Assembly (NCBI RefSeq): GCF_008642335.1 | Contig: NZ_CP029191.1 | Location: 1,984,001 to 2,048,000 of the forward strand | Origin: Streptomyces venezuelae | Lineage (GTDB): Bacteria; Actinomycetota; Actinomycetes; Streptomycetales; Streptomycetaceae | Direction: 5' to 3' | DNA length: 64,000 nt | Part shown: positions 1 through 9,640 of the stretch, in pieces | Layout of the letters: each line of letters opens with the position of its first letter | How positions within the stretch are numbered: position 1 is the first letter of the stretch | Notes under the pieces: model-generated | What the model saw: the letters and a program-made list of their open reading frames with translations, nothing else | Database searches by the model: none | Told to the model about the DNA's origin: nothing | Translations under genes and position numbers: made by a program

Positions 1-1295
1 CTGATCACCTCGACGCGCCTGCGCTCGTCGAAGTCGATGTCGACATCGGGCATGGAGACGCGCTCGGGGTTGAGGAACCGCTCGAAGATCAGTCCGTGCG
101 TGATCGGGTCGAGGTCGGTGATGCCCATCGCGTACGCCACGATCGAACCGGCCGCGGAGCCTCGGCCCGGGCCGACCGCGATGCCGTTGTTCTTGGCCCA
201 CATGATGAAGTCGGCGACGACCAGGAAGTACCCCGGGAACCCCATCTGGATGATGATGTCCATCTCGTACTCGGCCTGCTTCTGCCGGTCCTCGGGGACA
301 CCGCCCGGGTAGCGGCGCTCCATGCCGCGGCGGACCTCCTCCTGGAACCAGGTGACCTCGGTGAAGCCCTCCGGGATGTCGAACTTCGGCATCAGGTCGC
401 GCTTCTCGAACATGCCCGTGGTGTCGATCTGCTCGGCCACCAGGAGCGTGTTGCGGCAGCCCTCCTGCCACGCGTCCGAGGAGTCGATGGCGTACATCTC
501 GTCCGTGGACTTCAGGTAGTAGCCCGTTCCGTCGAAGCGGAAGCGGTCCGGGTCCGAGAGGTTCTTGCCGGTCTGGATGCAGAGCAGCGCGTCGTGCGCC
601 ACGGACTCGTGCGCGTACGTGTAGTGCGAGTCGTTCGTCACCAGGGGCGGGATGCCGAGCTTCTTGCCGACCCGGAGCAGGTCGTCGCGGACCCGGCGCT
701 CGATGTCGATGCCGTGGTCCATCAGCTCCAGGAAGTACCGGTCCTTGCCGAAGATGTCCTGGTACTCGGCGGCGGCCTTCACCGCCTCGTCGAACTGGCC
801 GAGCCGCAGCCGCGTCTGCAGCTCGCCCGAGGGGCAGCCGGTGGAGGCGATGAGACCCTCCGACCACTGGGAGATGGTCTCCTTGTCCATGCGGGGCCAC
901 TTCTGCAGCCAGCCCTCCGCGTAGGCGTCCGAGGAGAGCCGGAAGAGGTTGTGCAGGCCCGTCTTGTTCGCCGCCCAGATCGTTTTGTGCGTGTAACCAC
1001 CCGAACCGGACACGTCGTCGCGCTTCTGGTGCGGCTGGCCCCACTGGATCTTCCGCTTGTTGCGGCGCGACTCCGGCGCCACGTACGCCTCGATGCCGAT
1101 GATCGGCGTGACGCCCGCCTTCTGCGCCGAGTGGAAGAAGTCGTACGCCCCGTGCAGGTTGCCGTGGTCGGACATGGCGATGTGCGTCATGCCCATCTCA
1201 TTGGCCGCGTCGAACATGTCCTTGAGCCGCGCGGCACCGTCAAGCAGCGAGTACTGGGTGTGCACGTGCAGGTGCGTGAAGGGCGGCTTGGTCAC
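1..1295 (-). CDS. dnaE: DNA polymerase III alpha subunit, N-terminal part (truncated by window edge)
   Basis: This is the replicative DNA polymerase catalytic subunit; only about the first 431 residues are present and the gene continues beyond position 1. The N-terminus carries the PHP-domain histidine motif [13 protein letters not shown] (about residues 8-20), followed by the typical bacterial DnaE1 motifs GIEAYV and [16 protein letters not shown]. Farther in come [22 protein letters not shown] and [13 protein letters not shown], the last including the start of the polymerase core. The GTG start at 1295 is supported by a GGAGG about nine bases upstream on the minus strand. It diverges from the DUF2252 gene. 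The PHP metal-binding histidines are intact. Identification is firm; only the C-terminal part cannot be judged. Confidence 0.97.
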   Translation of the reverse strand, partial: MTKPPFTHLHVHTQYSLLDGAARLKDMFDAANEMGMTHIAMSDHGNLHGAYDFFHSAQKAGVTPIIGIEAYVAPESRRNKRKIQWGQPHQKRDDVSGSGGYTHKTIWAANKTGLHNLFRLSSDAYAEGWLQKWPRMDKETISQWSEGLIASTGCPSGELQTRLRLGQFDEAVKAAAEYQDIFGKDRYFLELMDHGIDIERRVRDDLLRVGKKLGIPPLVTNDSHYTYAHESVAHDALLCIQTGKNLSDPDRFRFDGTGYYLKSTDEMYAIDSSDAWQEGCRNTLLVAEQIDTTGMFEKRDLMPKFDIPEGFTEVTWFQEEVRRGMERRYPGGVPEDRQKQAEYEMDIIIQMGFPGYFLVVADFIMWAKNNGIAVGPGRGSAAGSIVAYAMGITDLDPITHGLIFERFLNPERVSMPDVDIDFDERRRVEVI

Positions 1296-1522
1296 GGTGG
1301 GAGGCCTCCGGAGAACGGTGGGCTACAGGCTGCGGACAGTCTGGGGGGACAGCGTGGAAGTCTAATCCGGAGCGCCGACAGCCGACGGGCACTCGGAGGT
1401 ACGGTCGAGCGTTGGAAGGGGCGGAACACCTGTCCCGAGGGGGCGGAAAATCCCCCTGTCCCCGGGGGCGGAATGTCCGTCCCTGTGTCACGCACCACCC
1501 CTGTACCAGGAGGCACCCAGCG

Positions 1523-2851
1523 ATGTCGGTCCCGCAGCCCACGGCTGAGCAGCGCGGCGAGGAGATCCTCGCCGTCTTCGACACCGCGTTCGGCGAGCTG
1601 CTCGCCGCGGACCCCGCCGCGTTCCGGGTCAAGTTCCGGAAGATGGCCTCCTCCGCCTTCGCGTTCTACCGCGGCACGGCCTGCCTGTTCTACGGCGACC
1701 TGGAGCGCGAGCAGCACGGCGGGCCCTACCTCGACGACCGCACGGGCCGGGTGTGGATCCACGGCGACCTGCACGCCGAGAACTTCGGTACGTACATGGA
1801 CGCGCAGGGCCGTCTGATCTTCAACGTGAACGACTTCGACGAGGCGTACGTGGGCCCCTTCACCTGGGACCTGAAGCGCTTCGCCGCCTCCGTGGCTCTG
1901 ATCGGGTACACGAAGGCGCTCGGCGACGACCAGATCACCGACCTCGTGCGGACGTACGCGGCGGCGTACCGCGAGCGGATCCACGACCTGGCGACGGGCG
2001 CCAAGAGCGACGAGGTGCCGCCCTTCACGCTGGACACCGCCCAGGGCCCGCTCCTGGACGCGCTGCGCGACGCCCGCTCCCTGACCCGCTTCGGGCTGCT
2101 CGACTCGATGACCGAGATCCGCGACTTCGAGCGCCGCTTCGCGGCCGGCGGCGGCTCCATCGAGCTCGACGCCGCCACGCGGTACAAGGTGCTCGCCGCG
2201 TTCGACGGCTATCTGGAGACGCTGCCGGAGTCCTCGCTCACCCGCCCCGACTCGTACCGCGTGAAGGACGTCGTGGGCCGTCGCGGCATCGGCATCGGCT
2301 CCGCGGGCCTCCCGTCGTACAACATCCTCCTGGAGGGCAACAGCGACGCCCTGGAGAACGACGTCGTGATCTACCTCAAGCAGGCGCAGACCCCCGCCGT
2401 CTCGCGCCACATCACGGACCCGGCCGTCCGGGGCTACTTCCAGCACGAGGGCCACCGCACGGTCATCTCGCAGCGCGCGCTCCAGGCCCACGCCGACCCG
2501 TGGCTCGGCTGGACCGAGCTGGACGGCGCGGGCCAGCTCGTCGCCGAGGTGTCGCCGTACGCCGTGGACCTGGACTGGTCGGACATCGACGACCTCGACG
2601 AGATCTCCTCCGTCGTCGCGGACCTGGGCCGCGCCACGGCCACGATGCACGCCGCCGCGGACGACGAGAGCGGCCACTCCGACCTGGTGCCGTTCTCCAC
2701 GGAGCGCGCCATCGACGCCGCGATCGCCGCGGACGAGGACGGCTTCGCGGAGCTGCTCGTCGACTTCGCGCACTCATACGGCGCACGGGCGCGTGCCGAC
2801 CACCAGATCTTCGTCGACCTGTTCCGCAACGGCCGGATCCCGGGGCTGTAG
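1523..2851 (+). CDS. DUF2252 family protein
   Basis: A 442-residue protein of the DUF2252 family, function not established. It has a kinase-like catalytic signature: HGDLHAEN (residues 80-87) followed by NDFDE (103-107), reminiscent of the HGD..N and metal-binding Asp motifs of aminoglycoside/choline kinase-type enzymes, so phosphotransfer on a small molecule is possible but is inference. The ATG at 1523 is preceded by CAGGAGG at 1507-1513; an upstream in-frame extension reads through the dnaE divergent region and is not needed. No signal peptide or membrane segment is seen. It is followed after 19 bases by a membrane-protein gene on the same strand, so the two may be co-transcribed. Confidence 0.85.
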   Translation: MSVPQPTAEQRGEEILAVFDTAFGELLAADPAAFRVKFRKMASSAFAFYRGTACLFYGDLEREQHGGPYLDDRTGRVWIHGDLHAENFGTYMDAQGRLIFNVNDFDEAYVGPFTWDLKRFAASVALIGYTKALGDDQITDLVRTYAAAYRERIHDLATGAKSDEVPPFTLDTAQGPLLDALRDARSLTRFGLLDSMTEIRDFERRFAAGGGSIELDAATRYKVLAAFDGYLETLPESSLTRPDSYRVKDVVGRRGIGIGSAGLPSYNILLEGNSDALENDVVIYLKQAQTPAVSRHITDPAVRGYFQHEGHRTVISQRALQAHADPWLGWTELDGAGQLVAEVSPYAVDLDWSDIDDLDEISSVVADLGRATATMHAAADDESGHSDLVPFSTERAIDAAIAADEDGFAELLVDFAHSYGARARADHQIFVDLFRNGRIPGL

Positions 2852-2870
2852 GGACCGCTCACAGGAACGC

Positions 2871-3572
2871 ATGGCACACTCCTCCGCGATGGACATATCC
2901 GGGATTCAGCTCAGAGTGGTGCGCGCGGCGCTCTTCACGGCACTCGTCGTGACGCTGTCCGCCGCGTCGCACGTGCTGCTGTCCCGCGTTCCCCTGCCGC
3001 TGACCACCGTCGCGGCGATCGCCGCCGCCGTCTTCGTCATCGCGTACGCGACGGCGGGGCGCGAGCGCGGGTACGGACGGATCGCGGCCCTCCTGATCCC
3101 CCTGGAGCTGGCCGCCGACACGGTGTTCACCGCGGGGCAGCACGTCTGTTACGGCGAGGCGGGCGGCCCCGTTGCGGGCCCGCTGCGCGCCGTCGGCTTC
3201 GACGTGCTGTGCGGCGGGGCGCCCGTGGGGACCCCGCTGGCCAGGATGACCGCCGAGGGGCACGGCGCCGCCGCGCTCCTCGCCGACGTGGACCCGGGCG
3301 CGGCCTGGCTGCTGCTCGGGGCGCACGTCGGGGTGGGCCTCCTCGCTGCGGCCTGGCTGCGGCGCGGCGAGCGGGCGCTGGCCCAGCTGCTCCGCGCGGT
3401 CGCCGCGGCGACGTTCCGCCCCCTGCTGATCGCGGTCGCCGCGGTCACCACCTCCCGCCCGCCCGTACGCCGCCTGCCGCGCCCCGCGCGCCGGGTGCCG
3501 GCGGCGCGCACGCGGCTCCTCGTGCACTTCGTGGGGCGGCGTGGACCGCCGTGCTCGGCCGTCCTCGCCTGA
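2871..3572 (+). CDS. Small integral membrane protein, hypothetical
   Basis: A 233-residue protein that I cannot assign to a named family. Hydrophobic stretches near residues 15-37, 40-60, 72-95, 138-165 and 175-200 suggest four or five membrane segments, and the C-terminus is rich in Arg and Pro. The ATG at 2871 (MAHSSAMDIS) is chosen because a CAGGA lies ten bases upstream; an ATG at 2889 is an alternative. It lies 19 bases downstream of the DUF2252 gene and 42 bases upstream of the DsbA-like gene, all on the plus strand. Its middle (GQHVCYGEAGGP, FDVLCGG) contains two Cys that could face the outside, but no motif supports a function. Confidence 0.7.
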   Translation: MAHSSAMDISGIQLRVVRAALFTALVVTLSAASHVLLSRVPLPLTTVAAIAAAVFVIAYATAGRERGYGRIAALLIPLELAADTVFTAGQHVCYGEAGGPVAGPLRAVGFDVLCGGAPVGTPLARMTAEGHGAAALLADVDPGAAWLLLGAHVGVGLLAAAWLRRGERALAQLLRAVAAATFRPLLIAVAAVTTSRPPVRRLPRPARRVPAARTRLLVHFVGRRGPPCSAVLA

Positions 3573-3614
3573 GCACAGCACCCCACGCAGTTCATCCACA
3601 CGGAGAAAAAGATC

Positions 3615-4415
3615 ATGAGCAAGCGCAACAGCCAGGCCGCCAAGTCCGCAGCGCGCGAGCGCATCCGCGCCCAGCAGGAGGCCGAGCGCAAGCGCGAGAA
3701 GCGCAAGCGCGGCGCCATCGTCGCCGGTGCGATCGTCGGTGTCCTCGCCATAGCCGGCGGCGTCGGCTACGCCGTCATGCAGTCCAACGCCCCCTCGAAG
3801 TGGGAGGAGGCCGCCGACGCCAAGGTCGTCACCCCGGCGAACACCTCGGGCAAGGACGGCACCACCGTCACGATCGGCAAGTCCGACACGAAGAACACGG
3901 TCCACCTCTACGAGGACCCGCGCTGCCCCGGCTGCGCGGCCATGGAGCAGTCCATCGGCTCCGCGGTCGACAAGGGCATGAAGGACGGCGACTACAAGCT
4001 GACCTTCACCATCGGCACGTTCCTCGACAACAACCTCCAGGGTGAGGGGTCGAAGAACGCCCTCAGCGCGCTCGGCGCCGCCCTGGACGTCAGCTCCGAC
4101 GCGTTCCTGGAGTACAAGACCGCGCTGTACTCGGCGAAGTACCACCCGTCGGAGTCCACCGACGACTTCGCCAAGGACGAGTACCTGATCAAGGTCGCGA
4201 ACACCGTGGACGCCCTCAAGGACAACAAGAAGTTCAAGAGCGCCGTGGAGAAGGGGAAGTTCGACCCCTGGGCCATGAAGATGAGCGACTCCTTCCAGTC
4301 GGCGAAGGGCGTGGAGTCCACCCCGACCATCAAGATCAACGACAAGGTCGTCGAGACGCCGAAGACCCCCGACGCCTGGAAGGCCGCCCTGAAGAAGGCG
4401 GGCGTCACGAAGTAG
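3615..4415 (+). CDS. Membrane-anchored DsbA-like thioredoxin-domain protein
   Basis: A 266-residue protein of the DsbA/thioredoxin_4 family. A Lys/Arg-rich cytoplasmic N-terminus (residues 1-32) is followed by one membrane anchor (about 33-55) and an extracytoplasmic thioredoxin fold with the redox motif CPGC at 104-107 in EDPRCPGCAAME. The cis-Pro region STPTIKIND lies near residue 235. Proteins of this type oxidise, reduce or isomerise disulfides of exported proteins; the electron partner is not visible here. The ATG at 3615 follows a GGAGAAA at about 3602. A strong hairpin follows the stop. It is one of many DsbA-like paralogues in Streptomyces, so the exact substrate is unknown. Confidence 0.88.
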   Translation: MSKRNSQAAKSAARERIRAQQEAERKREKRKRGAIVAGAIVGVLAIAGGVGYAVMQSNAPSKWEEAADAKVVTPANTSGKDGTTVTIGKSDTKNTVHLYEDPRCPGCAAMEQSIGSAVDKGMKDGDYKLTFTIGTFLDNNLQGEGSKNALSALGAALDVSSDAFLEYKTALYSAKYHPSESTDDFAKDEYLIKVANTVDALKDNKKFKSAVEKGKFDPWAMKMSDSFQSAKGVESTPTIKINDKVVETPKTPDAWKAALKKAGVTK

Positions 4416-4457
4416 CGGGCCATCAACCCCGCGCGGTAGCGGGCTGATCACCCAACA

Positions 4458-4486
4458 GGGGGGCGGACTTCACGCGTTCGCCCCCC
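4458..4486 (+). terminator. GC-rich hairpin terminator after the DsbA-like gene
   Basis: A perfect 8-bp stem, GGGGGGCG (4458-4465) with CGCCCCCC (4479-4486), and a 13-base loop lie 42 bases after the DsbA-like stop. There is no U-tract, as is common in Streptomyces. It separates this gene from phoD. Confidence 0.7.
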
Positions 4487-4519
4487 TCGTGCGATTACCG
4501 CTCAGTATCGTGATCGCCC

Positions 4520-6178
4520 GTGACCAGTCGAAACGATCTTCAGTCGTCGCTCAACTCCGCGGCACCCAGCCGCCGTACGGTCGTCAAGGCCGCGGCCGCC
4601 ACCGCCGCCCTCGGCGCCCCGCTCGCCGCGATACCCGCCCACGCGGCCGACGGACCCGCCTTCCACCACGGAGTCGCCTCGGGCGACCCGCTGCCCGACG
4701 GCGTCCTGCTGTGGACCCGCGTGACGCCCACCCCGGACGCCGTGCCCGGCTCCGGCAAGGGACCCGACACCGAGGTGAGCTGGGAGGTGGCCGAGGACAA
4801 GGGGTTCACCCGCGTCGTCGGCCGCGGCAGCACCACCGCACGGGCGGAGTCGGACCATACGGTCAAGGCCGACGTAAGGGGCCTGCACCAGGCGACCACC
4901 TATTACTTCCGCTTCTCCGTGGGAGACGTCCACTCCCCCGTGGGCCGCACCCGCACCACGCCCGCGCACGACGCCTCCGCGCACGGCGTCCGCTTCGGAG
5001 TGGTGTCCTGCGCCAACTGGGAGGCCGGCCACTTCTCCCCGTACCGCCACCTCGCCGCCCGCACCGAACTCGACGCGGTCCTCCACCTCGGCGACTACAT
5101 CTACGAGTACAAGAGCGGCGAGTACCCCTCCGCCGAGAACGTCGTACGACCGCACGAGCCGAGGCACGAGATCAGGACGCTCGCCGACTACCGCACCCGG
5201 CACGGCGTCCACAAGACCGACCCCGACGCGCAGGCGATGCACGCCACGCACCCGGTCATCGCGATCTGGGACGACCACGAGTTCGCCGACAACGCCTGGT
5301 CGGGCGGGGCCGTGAACCACTCGCCGGAGACCGAGGGCGACTGGGCGGGCCGCATGGCGGCGGCCAAGCGCGCCTACTTCGAGTGGATGCCCGTACGCCC
5401 CTCGACCGAGGGCACCGTCTACCGCCGCGTCCGCTACGGCAAGCTCGCCGATCTGCACCTGCTCGACCTGCGGTCCTTCCGCTCCGAGCAGGCGAAGTTC
5501 GGCAGCGGCGAGGTCGACGACCCGGACCGCACGATCACCGGCCGCGCGCAGCTCGACTGGCTGAAGTCGGGCCTGGCCGGCTCCGACGCCGCCTGGAAGC
5601 TGGTCGGCACCTCGGTGATGATCACGCCGGTCGCCTTCGGCTCCCTGCCCGCCCATCTCCTCAAGCCCCTGGCGGAGTTGCTGGGCCTGCCCGGCGAGGG
5701 ACTGGCCATCAACACCGACCAGTGGGACGGCTACACGGACGACCGCAGGGAACTCATCGCCCACCTGCGCGACAACAAGATCCACAACACCGTCTTCCTG
5801 ACCGGTGACATCCACATGGCCTGGGCGAACGACGTGCCGGTCAAGGCCGCCACGTACCCCTTCTCGGCGTCCGCCGCGACCGAGTTCGTCGTCACGTCGG
5901 TGAGCTCCGACAACATCGACGACATGCTCCACGTCGCCCCGCACACGGTCTCCCTCGTGGCGGCCGGCGCGCTGAAGGCCGCCAACCGGCACGTGAAGTG
6001 GCTCGACATGGACTCGCACGGCTACGGCGTGCTCGACGTCACCGCCGAGCGCTCGCAGATGGACTACTACGTCATCTCGGACCGGACCGACCCGGCGGCC
6101 ACCTCGTCGTGGGCGCGTTCCTACCGCACGCTCAGCGGCACGCAGAAGGCCGAGCGCGTGTACGCCCCGGTCCGCTGA
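4520..6178 (+). CDS. phoD: Alkaline phosphatase D family phosphodiesterase/phosphatase, Tat-exported
   Basis: A 552-residue PhoD-type metallophosphatase that releases phosphate from phosphomono/diesters outside the cell. The N-terminus has a Tat signal: SRRTVVK at residues 17-23, a hydrophobic Ala-rich stretch and a probable cleavage after PAHA near residue 42. Catalytic metal motifs visible in order are [16 protein letters not shown] and GDIHMAW, as in PhoD and related purple-type phosphatases. The start is a GTG at 4520 with no clear Shine-Dalgarno. A TATCGT hexamer eight bases upstream might make it leaderless. In Streptomyces phoD is normally under PhoP control, but I could not identify convincing direct-repeat PHO boxes in the 104-base upstream gap. 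The length fits the family. Confidence 0.92.
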   Translation: MTSRNDLQSSLNSAAPSRRTVVKAAAATAALGAPLAAIPAHAADGPAFHHGVASGDPLPDGVLLWTRVTPTPDAVPGSGKGPDTEVSWEVAEDKGFTRVVGRGSTTARAESDHTVKADVRGLHQATTYYFRFSVGDVHSPVGRTRTTPAHDASAHGVRFGVVSCANWEAGHFSPYRHLAARTELDAVLHLGDYIYEYKSGEYPSAENVVRPHEPRHEIRTLADYRTRHGVHKTDPDAQAMHATHPVIAIWDDHEFADNAWSGGAVNHSPETEGDWAGRMAAAKRAYFEWMPVRPSTEGTVYRRVRYGKLADLHLLDLRSFRSEQAKFGSGEVDDPDRTITGRAQLDWLKSGLAGSDAAWKLVGTSVMITPVAFGSLPAHLLKPLAELLGLPGEGLAINTDQWDGYTDDRRELIAHLRDNKIHNTVFLTGDIHMAWANDVPVKAATYPFSASAATEFVVTSVSSDNIDDMLHVAPHTVSLVAAGALKAANRHVKWLDMDSHGYGVLDVTAERSQMDYYVISDRTDPAATSSWARSYRTLSGTQKAERVYAPVR

Positions 6179-6194
6179 CCGGCGCGCGCGAGCT

Positions 6195-6764
6195 CTAGAG
6201 GGTCTCCAGGAAGCCGAGCGCCGTGCGCCACGTCGCCTCCGTGGCCTCGGCGTCGTAGTCGTCGAGGTCCGGGTCGGTGTAGAGGTGCCCGGCGCCCGCG
6301 TACCGGTAGATCTCCACGTCGGCGCCCGCCCGGCCCATCCGCAGGTACCAGGCGCTCAGCCAGTCGTCGGACTCGAACGGGTCGGGCTCGGCGACGTGCA
6401 GCTGCACGGGCAGCTCGTCCACGGAAGCGTTCTCCGCGAGGTCGGAGGTGCCGTGCAGGAGCAGCAGCCCGCGCGCCTTCTCGTCGCCGAGGGCGAGGGT
6501 CTGCGCGGTCGCGGCGCCGAGCGCGAAGCCCGCGTAGACGAGCCCCCGCTCCGAATAGGGCGCGGCGGCGAGGATCGCGCGTTTCAGGATCTCGTCCTTG
6601 CCGAGCTCGTTCTGGAAGCTCCTGCCCTCCTCGACGCTGTCGAAGACGCGGCCCTCGAAGAGGTCGGGCGTCCACACCTCGTGCCCGGCGGCACGCAGCC
6701 GGTCCGCCGCCGCGTGCACCGCGGGCCGCAGACCGTACGTCGAATGGAAAAGCACGATGTTCAT
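6195..6764 (-). CDS. Dienelactone hydrolase family protein with Ala at the nucleophile position
   Basis: A 189-residue alpha/beta hydrolase of the dienelactone-hydrolase type (MNIVLFHSTYGLRPAV at the start, PDLFEG near residue 34). The nucleophile elbow, which is G-x-C/S-x-G in active enzymes, reads GFALG at residues 79-83, with Ala81 encoded by GCG. The expected acid (AEPDPFE) and His (GAGHLY) are present. The protein may therefore be catalytically inactive or use another residue. The ATG at 6764 sits 42 bases from the divergent mscS start, and no strong Shine-Dalgarno is seen. It is convergent with phoD, with only 16 bases between the stops. The fold is confident; enzymatic activity is doubtful. 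Confidence 0.8.
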   Translation of the reverse strand: MNIVLFHSTYGLRPAVHAAADRLRAAGHEVWTPDLFEGRVFDSVEEGRSFQNELGKDEILKRAILAAAPYSERGLVYAGFALGAATAQTLALGDEKARGLLLLHGTSDLAENASVDELPVQLHVAEPDPFESDDWLSAWYLRMGRAGADVEIYRYAGAGHLYTDPDLDDYDAEATEATWRTALGFLETL

Positions 6765-6793
6765 GGGGCCATCGTGCCATCCGTGCCGTCCCC

Positions 6794-6799
6794 TACCCT
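6794..6799 (+). promoter_or_regulatory. -10 element for leaderless mscS-type gene
   Basis: TACCCT lies seven bases before the ATG at 6807, placing transcription initiation at or next to the start codon. A GGAGG is also present but only one base from the ATG, too close to act as a normal ribosome-binding site. Confidence 0.45.
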
Positions 6800-6806
6800 C
6801 GGAGGC

Positions 6807-7904
6807 ATGGAGAACGTACTGCGTCCGTTGATCGTGGTCGGCGGCTCGGTCGTGCTCACGGTGGTCGTCGGCTATCTGGTCGACATACTGCTGCGCCGGG
6901 CCGACGAGCGGCACCACGAGACCCCGCTGTGGGGGCTGCTGCGCCGCTGCCGCGTACCGCTGCAACTCGTCCTGTGCACCGCCATCCTGAGAGGGTCCTA
7001 CGAACAGACGAAGATCGCCAAGGATCACTCCGCGGCCATCAGCCGCACGCTCACCCTCGTCCTCATCGGCTCCGCCGCCTGGCTCGTGGTGCGGATCGCG
7101 GCGGCCATAGTCGAGTCGTCGTACGCGCGCTACGCGGCCATGCACCGCGATCCGGCCCGCGTCCGGCGCGTCCGCACGCAGGTGACCCTCATCCAGCGGG
7201 TGGTCACCGCGATCGTCGGTGTCGTGGCCGTCGCCGCGATGCTCCTGACGTTCCCCGCCATGCAGGCGGCGGGCGCCTCACTGCTCGCCTCCGCCGGCAT
7301 CCTCGGCATCGTCGCCGGTGTCGCCGCCCAGTCCACCCTCGGCAACCTCTTCGCCGGGTTGCAGATCGCGTTCGGCGACATGGTGCGGCTCGGCGACACG
7401 GTGGTGGTGAACGGCGAGTGGGGCACGGTCGACGAGATCACGCTGACCTTCCTGACCGTCCGCACGTGGGACGAGCGCCGGATCACCATGCCCGTGTCGT
7501 ACTTCACGTCGAAGCCGTTCGAGAACTGGTCGCGCGGCGGCGTCGAAATGACCGGCACGGTCTTCTTCCACCTGGACCACTCGGCGCCCATCGCGCTGAT
7601 GCGCGACCGGCTCCACGACATCCTGCGCGACTGCGCCGCGTGGGACGGCAGGGACTGGGGCCTCGCGGTGACGGACACCACACCGACGACGATCCAGGTC
7701 CGCGCCCTGGTCACCGCGAAGGACGCGGACGACATATGGACGGTGCGGGTCACGGTCCGCGAGCAGATGATCCGCTGGCTCACCGAGCACCACGCCTACG
7801 CGCTGCCGCGGGTCACCACCGCCACCGCCGAGCCGGCGCCGAACGGCCACCGGCCGCACTTCGAGAAGTTCACGCCGGACGCGCCCCGCACGGGACGCGG
7901 CTGA
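6807..7904 (+). CDS. Mechanosensitive ion channel, MscS family
   Basis: A 365-residue MscS-type channel that releases solutes on hypo-osmotic shock. Membrane segments are predicted near residues 5-28, 75-97 and 130-152. The pore-lining helix and beta domain follow in the stretch GASLLASAGILGIVAGVAAQ ... NLFAGLQIAFGDMVRLGDTVVVNGEWGTVDEI, a well-conserved MscS core. The soluble C-terminal vestibule domain follows, with a short Pro/Arg tail. The ATG at 6807 matches the start of the first membrane helix; upstream in-frame codons overlap the divergent hydrolase gene. It ends in a strong convergent terminator shared with the Na+/H+ antiporter gene. Family assignment is firm. Confidence 0.92.
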   Translation: MENVLRPLIVVGGSVVLTVVVGYLVDILLRRADERHHETPLWGLLRRCRVPLQLVLCTAILRGSYEQTKIAKDHSAAISRTLTLVLIGSAAWLVVRIAAAIVESSYARYAAMHRDPARVRRVRTQVTLIQRVVTAIVGVVAVAAMLLTFPAMQAAGASLLASAGILGIVAGVAAQSTLGNLFAGLQIAFGDMVRLGDTVVVNGEWGTVDEITLTFLTVRTWDERRITMPVSYFTSKPFENWSRGGVEMTGTVFFHLDHSAPIALMRDRLHDILRDCAAWDGRDWGLAVTDTTPTTIQVRALVTAKDADDIWTVRVTVREQMIRWLTEHHAYALPRVTTATAEPAPNGHRPHFEKFTPDAPRTGRG

Positions 7905-7907
7905 GCC

Positions 7908-7947
7908 GAGGGGCGCCCGCGGCCGGGCCGGACCGTGGGCGCCCCTC
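7908..7947. terminator. Bidirectional hairpin terminator between mscS-type gene and antiporter gene
   Basis: An 11-bp perfect stem, GAGGGGCGCCC (7908-7918) with GGGCGCCCCTC (7937-7947), occupies the gap between two convergent stops. It can serve both strands. Confidence 0.8.
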
Positions 7948-7949
7948 CG

Positions 7950-9536
7950 TCACCGCAGACTCCGTATGTCGAGGTGGTGCAGGACCCGGTCGACGACCTC
8001 CGGGTCGGCGCCGGGTTCGCTGCGCGCCGCGAGCACCTCGTGGCGGGCGGCGGACATCATCTCGCGCTGGATGCGCTGGACCGCCTTCCACCGGTCGACG
8101 CGCTTGGCGTACCGCTCGCGGCGCTCGTCGTCGACCAGGTCCGGGCTGATCCGGGCCCCGATGTCGAACGCACCGCGCTGCAGCCGCTCCGTGACGTCCT
8201 CGGGGAGCTCCTCGACCTCCTCGATCTCCTTGAGGCGGCGCTTGGCGGCCTTGGCGGCGCGCAGGGCGAGCGTGCGCTCCAGCTCGCGCTCCTTGTCGGC
8301 GTCGGCGCGCACCCCGAGCCTGCGCACGAGCCAGGGCAGGGTGAGCCCCTGGGCGATGAGGGTCGCCATGATCACGCAGAACGCGATGAAGATGATCTCG
8401 TCGCGGGCCGGGAACGGACTCCCGTCCTCCGTCTTGAGCGGAATGGCGAGCGCCAGCGCGACCGACGCCACACCACGCATCCCCGACCACCACATGACGA
8501 CGGTCTCGCGCCAGGTGGTCGGGATCTCCTCGTCGACGTCGCGCAGCTTGTGCAGCCGCTTGGCCAGCCAGGTCGCGGGCAGCAGCCACAGCAGGCGTAC
8601 GCCGACGACCACGGCGACGATCGCCGCGCCCCAGCCGAACATCTGCCACTGGTGGCCGCTCGCGATGCCGAAGACGTTGTGCAGCTCCAGGCCGATGAGG
8701 CCGAAGGCGATGCCGGTGACCAGGGTGTCGACGATCTGCCAGAACGTCTGCCCGGTGATCCGGCCGAGCACGTCGTCGGCGTCGACGGCGTTCTCCGCGA
8801 GGTAGAGCGCGGTGACGAGGACCGCGAGCACACCGGATCCGTGCAGTTCCTCGGCGAGTACGTAGCTGACGAAGGGCACGAGGAGGGTGAGCCCGGTCTG
8901 CAGGGTGGCCTCGCCGAGGAGTCCCATGAGCTTGTTGGTGAGCCAGCCGAGCACGAGGCCCACGGCGACGGCGACCACGGCCGACAGGACGAGGAGCCCC
9001 ACGGCGGAGGGCCAGGAGAAGGAGCCGCTCACCGCCGCCGTGATCGCCACGTGGTAGAGCACGATGGCCGTGACGTCGTTGAAGAGCCCCTCGCCCTCCA
9101 GGATCGACACGAGCCTGCGCGGCAGCCCGAGCGACCCGGCGACCGCGGTCGCCGCGACGGGGTCGGGCGGCGCGACGAGCGCCCCCAGTGCCACGGCCGC
9201 CGCGATGGGCAGCCCCGGCACGAACGAGTTGGCGACCGCCGCGACGGCCGCGGTCGTCACGAAGACGAGGGCCACGGCGAGCAGCAGGATCGGTCGGATG
9301 TTGGCGGTGAACTGCCGCCAGGACGTGCGCTGCACGGCGGCGTAGAGCAGCGGCGGGAGCACCAGCGGAAGGATGTAGTCCGGCGGGATCTCCACATTGG
9401 GCACGAACGGCAGCAGCGCCATGCCGATGCCGGCCAACGTCATCAGGACCGGCGCGGGCAGCCCGAGCCGGTCCCCCAGGGGCACGGTGACCACGGCACC
9501 GAGCAGCAAGATGAGCACCAGCGCCAGTTGATCCAC
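7950..9536 (-). CDS. Na+/H+ antiporter, CPA1 (NhaP-type)
   Basis: A 528-residue monovalent cation/proton antiporter of the CPA1 family, controlling pH and Na+ in the cytoplasmic membrane. About 12 hydrophobic segments span residues 5-385. The ion-site region is seen in LGALVAPPDPVAATAV and EGEGLFNDVTAIVLYHVA, as in NhaP/NHE proteins. A charged cytoplasmic C-terminal domain (about residues 395-528) with coiled-coil-like Lys/Glu content follows. The GTG at 9536 (MDQLALVLIL) has a CCGGAG about 10 bases upstream. The gene stands alone between the mscS-type gene (convergent) and the acetyltransferase. Length and motifs are typical. Confidence 0.93.
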   Translation of the reverse strand: MDQLALVLILLLGAVVTVPLGDRLGLPAPVLMTLAGIGMALLPFVPNVEIPPDYILPLVLPPLLYAAVQRTSWRQFTANIRPILLLAVALVFVTTAAVAAVANSFVPGLPIAAAVALGALVAPPDPVAATAVAGSLGLPRRLVSILEGEGLFNDVTAIVLYHVAITAAVSGSFSWPSAVGLLVLSAVVAVAVGLVLGWLTNKLMGLLGEATLQTGLTLLVPFVSYVLAEELHGSGVLAVLVTALYLAENAVDADDVLGRITGQTFWQIVDTLVTGIAFGLIGLELHNVFGIASGHQWQMFGWGAAIVAVVVGVRLLWLLPATWLAKRLHKLRDVDEEIPTTWRETVVMWWSGMRGVASVALALAIPLKTEDGSPFPARDEIIFIAFCVIMATLIAQGLTLPWLVRRLGVRADADKERELERTLALRAAKAAKRRLKEIEEVEELPEDVTERLQRGAFDIGARISPDLVDDERRERYAKRVDRWKAVQRIQREMMSAARHEVLAARSEPGADPEVVDRVLHHLDIRSLR

Positions 9537-9640
9537 GTGTGCACTCCGGCGGTCGAGACTTGGACGATCAAGACCTCAACCCTGCCACGCCGTCCCCGCC
9601 AACCGGAGCAGCGCGCTCGCTCGGCTCGCTACCGGGCTCG

